Shown piece by piece: positions 34,201 to 46,200 of a stretch of DNA of 64,000 bases. The translations under genes were made by a program, and so were the position numbers. Position 1 is the stretch's first letter, and the number at the start of each line of letters is the position of its first letter. Source of the DNA: Saccopteryx bilineata. Taxonomy: Eukaryota; Chordata; Mammalia; Chiroptera; Emballonuridae. The DNA lies in NCBI RefSeq assembly GCF_036850765.1, contig NC_089495.1:201315847-201379846 (forward strand), in the 5' to 3' direction. Below the pieces are notes generated by a model that saw only the letters and a list, made by a program, of their open reading frames with translations, was not told the DNA's origin and made no database searches.

Positions 34201-37200
34201 TGGCCCACGATAGGGACTCAGGCTCGGCAACACTCGGCAACTGGTGTAATATAGTCACAGACCCTCCCTCCCCGACCAGCAGTGACTTCTCCCTCCCCAA
34301 GACACAACACAATCCTGTTCTCTTGGCAAGAAGTTGACAAGCTCTCTGTGCTTTGGGGCACTGGCCAGTCAGACCCCAAAAACCCATTAGAAATCATTCT
34401 TGTGACCTTCCTCTCTCTGCTGTTCAGATGGCGAAAGAGGCCCACAGAGGCCCAGGGACAGGTCAGGGTGCACATTCTCCCACCTCACGTGCAAGGCCTC
34501 TGCAAACAAAACACAAAGTCGACAGTCTGTCTCTGATGCCCCGGCCCCCCTCTGCGCCACGGCCGAGTCCCTCAGAGCAGAGGGAGAGACGGACGCTGAA
34601 GGGGTGCAGCAGCCGCCTTGGTGATAGACCGTTTCAGTGCCTTCGGACAACCCTGTGAGGGCTGCTCCTCCATTGTCCCCATTTTACAGAGAAGGAAACT
34701 GAGGCTTAGAGAAGAGAAACGACTTGCCTGGGGAGACACAGTTAGAAAGTGCAGAGCTGGGGCTCTGGCTGGGTAGCTCAGTTGGTTTTACCATCGCCCT
34801 GATACGCCAAGGTTGTGAGTTCGATCCCCAGTCAAAGCACAGACAAGAATCAACCAATGAATGCATAAATAAGTGGAACAGCAAATTGATGTTTCTCTCT
34901 TTCTCTTTCTCTCTCTCTCTAATCAATAAATGCAATTAAAAAAGAAAAGAAGTACAGAGCTGGGATTCAAGCCCAGCTGGGGTTCACCTCACTTAACACA
35001 CCCAAGAAGGGCCCACGTGGGACAGTAATGGTCGAGCAGCAAGCACAGTGGTGGGTCAGGGAGGGGATACTCAGAGGTGAGGACCGGCCTCCTGTCCTTG
35101 TCCTAATTTGAACCAGCTGTGACGGGCTGTCAGGGTCCTTGGCTCTCTGCTCAGTGTCCCTCCTGGAGCCGCCCCAGCGAGCCCTGGCCTCCCCTCCTCC
35201 TGGGGCAGCACCCCAGGTTGCCCTCTCCCAGCCGCTCCTGTATTCTCCGGGCTGCACGAGCATCCCACCCCCACACACACCCATGGGCGTTCTGGGGTTG
35301 GGGGCTGGGTCCGAGCGCAGCAACTGCAAACAGGAAACCACAGCGGCGGTGCTGACTTGGGTCAGGGGCCTGTAGACAGGGCCCCAGGGAGCACTGGAAG
35401 CCACAGGAAGTGCTTGGGGATCAGCTCACCACCCCCACTCCTCTGGCCGGGCTCACCCCCGAGAGCACACTGACCGGCCCGATGGCCACCCTGCCCCTTT
35501 CTAAGAAGGCACCTGTGCGAGGGGAAGCAGCTCAGAAGTAAAGGAGAAGGCAGGGAAGGACCCACACTGTCACAGGGCTGCAGGTTAGATGTGACTGAGC
35601 TTCCCCATAGCCAACACCATGGGCATAGATCACAGCGCAGCCCTCAGTATCAAACAGAGGATCCGATTTGCCAGTTCCGCAGGAAAGGCAAAGGTTTCCG
35701 TGGTACTGACTTCTAATAGCTCATCTGGGACTCCCTTCTGGGCAGTTTGTCAAGCTGGAAACCATGATTCATCTTTAGGCCATGAAATCAGTTTAGTTCA
35801 GTTGTTATGACCAGAGGGTCTCAAACCTGTGCAGGCATCAGAATCACCTGGAAAGCTTGTTAGAACAGAGAACTGGTCCCCGGCCTGTGGTGGCAGCATG
35901 GATGGGGCGTTGGCCTGGAACGCTGAGGTCCCTGGGTTCGAGGCCCCAGGCTCACCCGCTCAAGGCACATACGGGAAGCAACTACTACCAGTTGATGTTT
36001 CCCGCTTCCTCCCGCTCCCGCCACCTTTCTCTCTCTCTCTCCACTCTCTAAAACCAGTAAGTAAAATCTTTAAAAGAACAAAGAACTGGCCCACACCCAG
36101 CAGTTCTGATTCCATAGGTCTGGGCAATGCCTGAGAATTTGCCTTTTAACTAGTCACAGGTGACGCTGTTGGTCTGGTGACCAGACTTGAAGGACTGCTG
36201 GTTTTGCCCTGGTCGGGTAGCTCAGTCGGTTAGACTGTCATCCGAGACACCAAGGTTGTGGGTTCAATCCCCAGTCAGGGCACATACGGAAGGCAACCAA
36301 TGAATGCACAAGTCAGATGAATGCTTTCTTGTCTCTCTCTCCCCCTTCTCCGTCTCTCTAAAATCAATCAATTAAAAAAAAACAAACTACTTGTTTTAAG
36401 AACCTTAGCTGTCTGTTGGAATCACCTGGGAAAGCTTTGTAAACAACTGGTGCTGCCCCCCCCCCCCCGAGTTTCTGATTGAATTAGTTAGGGGTGTGGC
36501 CTGGGCCCTGAAATCTGTAAAAAACCTCCCCCAGGTGATTCTTTTAAGTGAGTGGAGGAGAGGGAGAGACAAACTCCCACATGTGCCGCAACTGGGAGCC
36601 ACCCAGCAACCCCTATTTGGGGCTGATGCTTGAATCAACTGAGCTATCCTCAGTACGCAGGACTGATGCTCAAACCAATCAAGCCACTGGCTGCTGGAGG
36701 GGAAGAGAGAAGGGGGAGAGGGAGGGGAAGAGAGAAGGGGGAGAGGGAGGGGAAGAGAAGCAGATGCTTATTTCTTACGTGTGCCCTGACTGGGGATCAA
36801 ACCCAGGACGTCCACACACCAAGCCAATGCTCAGTCCACTGAGCCAACTGGCCAGGGCCAAGGTGATTCTTTTCTTTGCTGGTCTGCTTGTTCATTTACT
36901 TGGTGTTTTTTTTTGTTTTTTGTTTTTTGTTTTTTTTGTATTTTTCTGAAGCTGGAAACGGGGAGAGACAGTCAGACAGACTCCCGCATGCGCCCGACCG
37001 GGATCCACCCGGCACGCCCACCAGGGACAACGCTCTGCCCACCAGGGGGCGATGCTCTGCCCCTCCGGGGCGTCGCTCTGTTGCGACTAGAGCCACTCTA
37101 GCGCCTGGGGCAGAGGCCAAGGAGCCATCCCCAGCGCCCGGGCCATCTTTGCTCCAATGGAGCCTTGGCTGCGGGAGGGGAAGAGAGAGACAGAGAGGAA

Positions 37201-40200
37201 GGAGGGGGTTGTGGAGAAGCAAATGGGCGCTTCTCCTATGTGCCCTGGCCGGGAACCGAACCCAGGTCCCCTGCACGCCAGGCCGATGCTCCACCGCCGA
37301 GCCAACTGGCCAGGGCCCATTTACTTGTTTTTTAGCTTCCACATACAAGTGACATCATCTGGCATCTGCCTTTCCCTGTCTGACTTACTTCACTCAGCAC
37401 AGCACCCTCTAGGTCCATCCATGTTGTTGCAGACGGCAAGATTTCATCCTTTTTTATGGCCGAGTCCTATTCCATTGTACACATGCACCACTTCTTTACC
37501 ACTCAGCTACTGGTGGGCACTTAGGATGCTTCCAGATCTTAGCTATTGTAAATAGTGCTGCAGTGAACATATGGATTCACATCTTTTTCCATTTAGTGTT
37601 TTGCCCGCAGGTGATTCTGAGGCATAGCCAGGGTAAAGCCCAAGGTCCTGTAACCCACTGATTCAGTGGGTCTGGACCAGTGAGTGAAATAACAGCAGAA
37701 AACATCAGAGCGCGTCACTGCGGTTGGGGAAAATACTTCAGCAAACTTATTTGTGTCCTGGGTCACAGTGTAAAATTTCACATTGTGGTTTGTGGTAAAA
37801 AAAAAAAAAAAAAAAAAAAAACTTTGACCCCGCAGCCCTAGTGGCCCAAATAACATCCTAGAGCCGTGCCTCTTGGGCCTGAGCGTACAGGAATTGTCAG
37901 GGGAATGTCCTGAGGGTGTACTTATAAGCCCCACCTCAGCTCTCTTGAGTCAGATTGCTGGGCACAGAGTACAGAAATCTGCTTTCTTCACAACCCTCCC
38001 CTGTACAAATGGTTCTTGCATTTTTTTTAAGTTTGAAAACGCACTTCCCATCTGGGGAACCCAAAATAAGTAATAGAGACTACGTGTTTTACGTGAACAC
38101 AGTGCATCTTGTCATGTACAACTAGGTAACTGTTGACTGAGCCAGTGATATCAGGACCGGCTTTTCTTTGGCGCAAGGTGCAGAGATACCTCTGGGAGGG
38201 TAATTCTGCAGGGCCTTCGAGCCTGTGAGTGGACGGAGGAGGAAGGCCTGAGGCCTGTCAGCTCCCAAGAACCCTACTCAGGGTCTGGAGGGGGGAGGGG
38301 ACAGCCCGCCACCCCTTTCCCCAGAGTCCCTCTTGGCTACCTGATTGTGGTCTAGGCCAGCGGGGAGCTATGACAGGGCCCAGGTCAGACCCAAAACCTT
38401 GGTCTGTGAGGAGGCAGTGAAGACTTCGTGGAGATCACAGGACTGCTCCAGAGGTCAACGCCAGGGCCAGGCCCCAACAGCATCACCGCCTTGCCTTCCT
38501 GTTGTCCTACTATGTGTTCTGTATCAGCCGCTGTAAAGGTGACTGATGAGCAAGACGTGCTTCCTGCCACTGAAGGGCTCCCCTCTGCCCATTCTGTCAG
38601 TGAGGAAACATTAAGCCTCTCCTGGGAGTCAGCCTGCCGACTCGTGGCTCCGGTCCTCAGGCTGCTGTCGGGGCGTCTAAGGTTCAGCATCCTCGCGGAC
38701 ATTAGTGTCTCAGAAACCTCAGAGAGGAAGGCCCACCCCCCACACAGCTCCTAACCTGATTCCTCATACTGTGGGCCCCACCCTCCTCCTGGCAGTCCTC
38801 AGAGCACCGAGAACTTGGCACCTGACCCCAGAGCTCCCTGTAGGCCTGCATGTGACATTGGCTAAGACTTGCGGGGCCTTTCCAGAGTGAGGACTTTGGA
38901 TTTAAGTATAACTGGGTGGGGGCGGGGTGCTGGGTAGGGGAGTGGTGACCTGATCTCGATTGCTACAAAGAGAGGCTCTGGCAGGGGCTCAGGTGATCAG
39001 GGGAAGCCATGTGAGCAGTCATTGCAGGCTCCATCTGGTGAGAGCGGTCAGATTCTGGATGTGTTCTGAGCGTAGCCAGTAGGGTTTTCTGTTGGGTTGG
39101 ACGTGAGGCCCGAGAGGATGGCAGCGGTCACGGGGACTCCAGGGTCAGGAGCGTAGTAATGGGTGAGGAGTGCTGCTGTTTCTGAGGCGGGAGGGTGGAG
39201 GAGGACAGAGCAGAGCCATTCCTCAGGCTGCGGTGGGCTATGTGTGCTGGCGAGGTGGATAGAGGGTTGGGTGGAGGGACAGATGACGGCACAGCAAGAC
39301 CCATGGTGCCATAAAGCGCTTGTGCCTGGGCAAGCCTAGAGCCGGGGCTTCTCCTAGGCAGGGAAGGTGTTCTGGAGAAGGAGTTGTCTGGGAAGAACTA
39401 AGTTCTAAAGGGAAGGATGGGGGTTACTCAGGAGGAAGAGTGTTAAGTATAAAGGGAACAGTGCGAGCACAGGACCAGGCCAGAGACTGCCAACTGTACT
39501 TCATCACCTGGATCCTCGTGGAGATCTGGTCAGACTGGGACAGTTATTATCACTCTTTCCAGATGAACAAACAGATCTGAAAGGTCAAATAATGGGTCTT
39601 AAAGACACTGCTAGCGAGTGAGGAGCATCAGGGGTGTTGCAGTGCGTGGCTCTGAGTGCGACTGAAACCCAGGGAGTCTGAGTTGAAAGGGACTGGGATG
39701 GGGAGAGAGCAGCAGGCATCTGGGACTGGCTGGGACATGCGGTGAAAGGAACAATGGGCCACCCGGGCACAGAGGCCAGTCACAGGTCTCCTTGATAGCT
39801 AACCTGTCCCCACAATGTTGACAGCCCCACGTGCGTTTGACAGAGCTTGCTGACTATACCCTTTCTGGTTCTAGTAACCGTAGTGACAGTGGCCAGAGTG
39901 GGCAGCTGAAGAACCAGGCAGAGGAGGTATAGAGGAGAGGGAGAGACAGAGAGAGAGGAGAGACAGAAGGGGGGGAGGAGCTGGAAGCATCAACTCCCAT
40001 ATGTACCTTGACCAGGCAAGCCCAGGGTTTCGAACCCGCGACCTCAGCATTTCCAGGTCGACGCTTTATCCACTGTGCCACCACAGGTTGAGACTATTCT
40101 TAAAAGTACAGAGGTCAAGAAGCCTCTAGAACAGGGGTCCCCAAACTTTTTACACAGCGGGCCAGTTCACTGTCCCTCAGACTGTTGGAGGACCGCAGTA

Positions 40201-43200
40201 TGAACAAATCCCTATGCACACTGCACATATCTTATTTTAAAGTAAAAAAAACAAAACGGGAACAAATATAATATTTAAAATAAAAGAACAAGTAAATTTC
40301 AATCAACAAACTGACCAATATTTCAATGGGAACTATGCTCCTCTCACTGACCACCAATGAAAGAGGTGCCCCTTCCGGAAGTGCTGCGGGGGCCGGATAA
40401 ATGGCCTCAGAGGGACCCCTGCTCTAGAATGAGGTAGAGAACAAGCAAAAGGAAGTAGGGACCCTATTCCACACTTCTCTTTGTATCCTATAGCCTTGCT
40501 AAATTCATTTATTAGTTCTAGTAGCTTTTTCTTTTATAGATTTCTTAGCATTTTCTACATATATGATCATATTATCTATAAATACAGTTTATTTATTTTC
40601 CAATTCATGTATCTTTTATGTCTTTTTTTTTTTTTTTTTTTTTTTTTTGCATTATTGCACTGGCTAGGACCTCTAGTATGAATGAAGTGGTGAGTACATT
40701 TTTGCTATGTTCCCAATGTCAACAAAAATGTCCAGAAAAGTGCAGGAAAAGAGAGACTTTATTCAGGTGAAACATTTTGCAAACCAGAGACATGCAGGCT
40801 GCAGTTGCCACTAAGAGTACACTCTACCAAGACAAAGGGGAGGCTGCCTTTTGTAGGGAAGATTCCCAACTGGTCCAATTTTATACAAATTAGGTCTCCA
40901 AATTCATAGTTCTGAATGGTCTGAATTATGCAGATCTGATTGGTCAGTATCATGTGTTTTGATTGGTCATTATATGGCAGTTCTTATTGGTTGGTATAGA
41001 TGCAAACGAGGATACAGTTGTGCAGTTCTGATTGGATAGGGCAGCTTTCAGTCCATTGCCTGAAAGACAAAACCAGGGCTTCCCTGCAGTGGTTAACTCA
41101 GCACAAACAATCAAGGCTAGTGCCAGAAGCCCAGAGTTCACTCTGAGGTTCTTCCCAGTACACAGAGTGAGGAGCCCCTGCCAGTAAATGACCCTTAGGC
41201 TCTTATTCATTAAATTTGGGCACTGGGGCCTGACCAGGCGGTGGCGCAGTGGATAGAGCATCAGACTGGGATGTGGAGGACCCAGGTTCGAGACCACGAG
41301 CTCGCCAGCTTGAGCGTGGGCTCATCTGGCCTGAGCAGAAAGCTCACCAGCTTGGACCCAAGGTCATTGGCTCGATCAAGAGGTCACTCGGTCTGCTGAA
41401 GGCCCATAGTCAAGGCACATATGAGAAAGCAATCAATGAACAACTAAGGTGTCTCAATGAGAAACTGATAATTGATGCTTCTCATCTCTCTCCATTCCTG
41501 TCTGTCTGTCCCTGTCTATCCTCCTCTGTCCCTGTTTAAAAAAAAAAAAAAATTGGGGGCACTAGGTCCATGGTCCATGATGGCTGGATAGCTTGGCTAG
41601 TTAGAGCATTGTCCTGATGCACAGAGGTTGCTGGTTCAATCCCTGGTCAGGGCCCATACAGGAACAGACCGATGTTCCTGTCTCTCTCTCTTCCTCTCTC
41701 TGAAACCAGTAAGTAAAAATATTTGATAATGTATTTTTAAAATTTGGGCCATTGGTTGACCATGGGGAGTCCATTTCAGCAGATGAATTCCTTCTTGGGG
41801 TTCACATCAAATAAATCTTACTTCTCAGGGTCCACACCAATCTCAGAAGGTCAAATTTATTCTTTCGCAGTAAGTGTGAAGTTACTGACAGATTTTTCAG
41901 ATGCTCTGTCAGGTTGAGAAAAACTGTCCTTCTGTGGTGGGCAGGATAATAGCCCCCCTTCAAAGATGTATAAGTCCTGATCACTGGAACCTGTGAATAT
42001 GTTCCTCTCACTGCAAACAAGTTTGTAGATGTGATTGATTTTGAGATAGGGAGATTTTGAAATCATGGATTAGCCAGAGAAACCCAAAGCACAAGTGGAA
42101 GGCAGAACGGTCAGAATTTGGGAGTGATTGGCAGGTGCCATACTGCTGGCTTTGAGATGGAGAAAGGGGCCAGGATTTAAGGAATGCAGGTGGCTTCTAG
42201 AAACTGAAAGGCAAAGAAATCCATTCTCCTCTGGAACCTGGAGAAGAAACACAGGCCTGCTGATACATGGATTTTAGTTCAGCAATTTAGTGTCTTAAAG
42301 CAACACAAAGTTATTAGCTTACAGTTATGGAGTTCATAAATCTAAAATGGGTTTCACAGAACTAGCAATAAGAACCGATTATATCTTCTATTCATAGTTT
42401 TCTCTGGTTTTGTGGGAGGTGATGGGTATTGAATTTTGTCAAGTGATTTTTCTATATTTCTCCACGGGATCATGTTTTTCTCCTTTATTCTAGTAATACA
42501 GTGAATTATACTGATAAATTATTTCATTTTTTAAAAACTTATTGATTTTAGAATGAATACAATTTCTTTAACAGATATAGAGCTATTCAAAATTTGTATG
42601 TCTTGTGTCAGTTTTGGAAATTTGTACCTTTTAAGGGATTCTCTATGTCATCCAAGTTGTGGGATTTACTGACATAAAATTGCTTGTAATATGCCCTTAT
42701 TATCCTTCTAAGGTGTGTCAGGCAGGGGGATTCATTTCTTTAGTTAACATTTCATGAAAACCAAATGGGGCCTGACCAGGCAGTGGCACAGTGGATGGAG
42801 CATCAACCTGGGATGCTGAGGACCCAGGTTTGAAACCCAGAGGTCGCTGGCTTGAGCGTGGGATCAATGACTTGAGCATGGGATCATAGACATGACCTTA
42901 TGGTTGCTGGCTTAAGCTCAAGGTCGCTGGCTCAAGCAAGGGGTCACTGGCTCAGGTGGAGCCTCCCGGTCAAGGCACATATGAAAAAGTAATCAATGAA
43001 CAAAACTAACGTGCCGCAATGATGCATTCTCATCTCTTTCCCTTCCTGTCTCTCTCTTGCTCACTAAAATAAAATAAAATAAAAAGAACCCCCCTTTACA
43101 TTACCAAGTGCTCTCATATGCATCCGCATCTGCTGAAAACTATTGGAGACCTGAGTTATTATGATGCTCTTAGTTTTTTCTTTGTATTCATTTTTCAGCC

Positions 43201-46200
43201 ATGTGCTGTCTTTGTTTAGCTAGTTTAATTAAAAGTTTTGTTGAGACCCATCAAACTGGGTCCTTTTTTTTTTTTTTTTTGGTATTTTTCTGAAGTGATA
43301 AGCGGGGAGGCAGACAGACTCCACATGCGCCCAACCGGGATCCACCCGGCATGTCCACCAGGGGGTGATGCTGTGCCCACTGAGGTGTTGTTCCACTGCA
43401 GCCAGAGCCATGGAGCCATCCTCAGCACCCGGGCCAACTTTGCTTCCATGGAGCCTTGGCTGCAGGAGGGGAAGAGAGAGACAGAGAGGAAGGAGGGGGT
43501 GGGGTGGGGTGGAGAAGCAGATGGGCTTCCCCTGTGTGCTCTGGCCAGGAATCGAACCCGGGACTTCCACACAGCAGGCCGATGCTCTACCACTGAGCAA
43601 CCGGCCAGGGCCCAAACTGTGTACTTTAAACATGTACAGTATACTAAAGTATACCTCAATAAAGTTTATTTCAAGATTTTATTTATTCATTTGGGGGGGG
43701 GGGATGGAGGAGGAACAGGAAGCATCAACTCCCATATGTGCCTTGACCAGGCAAGCCCAGGGTTTCAAACTGGTGACTTCAGTGTTCCAGGCCTACATTT
43801 TATCCACTGTGCCACCACAGGTCAGGTCAAAGTTTATTTTAAAAACTAAAAAAAGCAAAACTGGAAAAATTCTATCACATGCATATAGATAATGTACATG
43901 TGTAAGTTAAAGTCTAATGAGAAAACTGACATTCAGGTGCCCACTTACCAGCTTAAGAAACTGTAGAATCCCTTTGAAGCCCCTTGCATGCTTCACTGTT
44001 AGTCATTACTTTCTTCATAGCTTTACCGCATGTGTATTCCTATGTAATAGTCTTGACTGCCTTTGACCTTTATATAAATAACCATGCTGAATATATGCTT
44101 CTGTCACTTGCTGCTTCTGATTTTTTTTTTAGGTGTTTTTTTTTTTTTAATTGACTTTAGAGAGAGAGGAAGGTAGGGAGAGAGTGACAGAAACATCAAT
44201 TTGTTCCTGTATGTACCCTGACCAGGGCTTGAACCAACCTTTGCTTATCAGGACGATGCTATCCAGCCAGGGCTCTGCTCATTTTTAAGGTTTATCTGTG
44301 CTGATATACATAGTGGTTATTCACTTTTATTGCTGTATAGTCTTAAAATCCACCATTCTATTGAGTGCACATAGCTATTCAGTTTGGGGCTTTTCCAAAC
44401 AGTGCTGCTGCTATGAATATTGTTCGTGCATTTCTAAGGAAACCTGCTGGGATGGCACTGCTGGCTGGTGACTAGTGCCTGTTCACCTCCACTAGTTGAT
44501 GCCAGCTGCTTCCTAAGCGCTTGTACTAATTCACCTTCTCACCGCGGAGTGAGAGTTCCTTTCTCCATGTCCCTGCTGACCTGTACTGATACACTTTCAC
44601 ATTCTAACTCTTTTGCCCACTTGAGTCTTGATAACAGCCAACACTTAATGTTTATTTAAACTGCGCCAGGCTCTGTACTGAGTGCTGTGTGTCCATGATC
44701 TCATTTCACAAGAGCCCTATCCATTAGGTACTGTCCCTATGACCACAAGAGCAAGACTGCGTCCTTCCCTGCCAACTTCACTTCTGTCTGGGCCCGTGGC
44801 TCTTCTCTGTGGCCACCTCATCTCTTCCTCCTCCCAATCTGGGCTGGGCCGGCTCCCAGCAGGGCCTCAGTCCCTCCGTGGGCCCTTCCCTCCTCAGGCG
44901 GTTACTCCTTGTCCGTCCGCCTCAGCCGCCCTGCTTCCTGGGACCGGATCAGACACTACAGGATCCAGCGCCTCGACAATGGCTGGCTGTACATCTCGCC
45001 ACGCCTCACCTTCCCCTCCCTGCAGGCCCTGGTGGACCACTACTCAGGTACGGCCTCGCCTCGCCCCCAGGAGAGTAGACAGGCTGTGGGTTTTAGGGGG
45101 CAGTGTGTCCTTAGACATTTTACCTCCTAACAACTATCCAGACAGATGGAAGAAGGGTCTGCCCTAGTTTCATGCCGTCCCATGCTAAGAAACGCAGGCC
45201 GGCAGGCCTATCTTTATCCCACGTCCCGACAGCCGCACAGACCTCCCTCATGGGCTCAGGCGTCACTCGCCCACCACTGTAGTTCCAAGTCCCCACCCCC
45301 GCAGCAGGCAGTTCTCGCCACAGGGACTAGGCCCAGACCTCTGCTGTTTGGAACTCAGCTGATTCCTGGCCATTCCTGGTGCCTGCGCCGTATCAGGCAC
45401 TGGAGGAGGTGGAGGAGGTGGAGGGGCAGAGAGGCGAGCTGCCCGGGCCGCTGGAGGGTTGTGCACATGACAGATGCTGCCTGAACAGGCAAGGATTAAG
45501 CTGCCTTAGCGCCCTTCATTCCAAAGCACTTCCCTAGCCAGAAATGGCTCAGAGAGGTCAGTTTACCCAAAACCGTAGTAAATTAAGCCTCCAAAAACCT
45601 AACCCGGAATGACTTTTGATTGCATCTTGGCCTCTAGGAGACCAACAGCTTGGGGCTCACGCCCTGTGGCTTTTAGACCAGGCCTGTCTGTCTGCCAAGC
45701 CAAGCGGGTCAAACTGTCAGGGTGAGGGTGGGGCTCACTGGGCAGGTAAGCCCAGCTGGAGTCAACCACGTCAAGGGTGTAGGTCTCTTCCTCAGAGCTG
45801 GCAGATGACATCTGCTGCCTCCTCAAGAAGCCCTGTGCCCTGCGGAGAGCTGGCCCAGTCCCTGGCAAGGACATACCCCCACCTGTGATGGTGCAGAGGG
45901 CGCCCCTCAATTGGAAAGAGCTGGACAGGTGAGGGGACCCCTGGGACATGAAGCAGAGAAAGGACAGTTAGGATTCACCCCCCGGGAACCCAGGACCCAG
46001 AGTGAGCCCGCCACCCAGGGGTCCTGGGGGCCAGCCCAGGACTGGCAGGGAGGACAAAGTGGGCAAGCACACAGGCACACCTGCCTAAGAGGCCGGGATG
46101 GGAGGGAGTCAGACCAGGCAGGGTGAACAAAGAGCACCCGTCCGGAGGGGAGAACTGAAGCTGGGTTTGGGCTGATGGGGACCAGGGAGCCACTGTGCGT

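Larger units (their letters stand above)
36400..37720. repeat. MER5-type element carrying a stack of later insertions
   Basis: TTGGAATCACCTGGGAAAGC at the left and AGGTGATTCTGAGGCATAGC at the right of a nested stack appear to be one MER5 copy. The stack is an antisense L1 piece plus two C-type SINEs. Confidence 0.65.

Noticed and set aside
36876..37352. Open frames on both strands over SINE C copies (also 43238-43849, 51620-52034, 59169-59681, 61275-61823)
   Set aside because: They translate the GC-rich SINE C body and recur in every copy; not genes.
42770..43086. CRISPR-like regular repeats (GGTCGCTGGCTTGAGC units)
   Set aside because: They are internal repeats of SINE A, unevenly spaced, in a mammalian genome.
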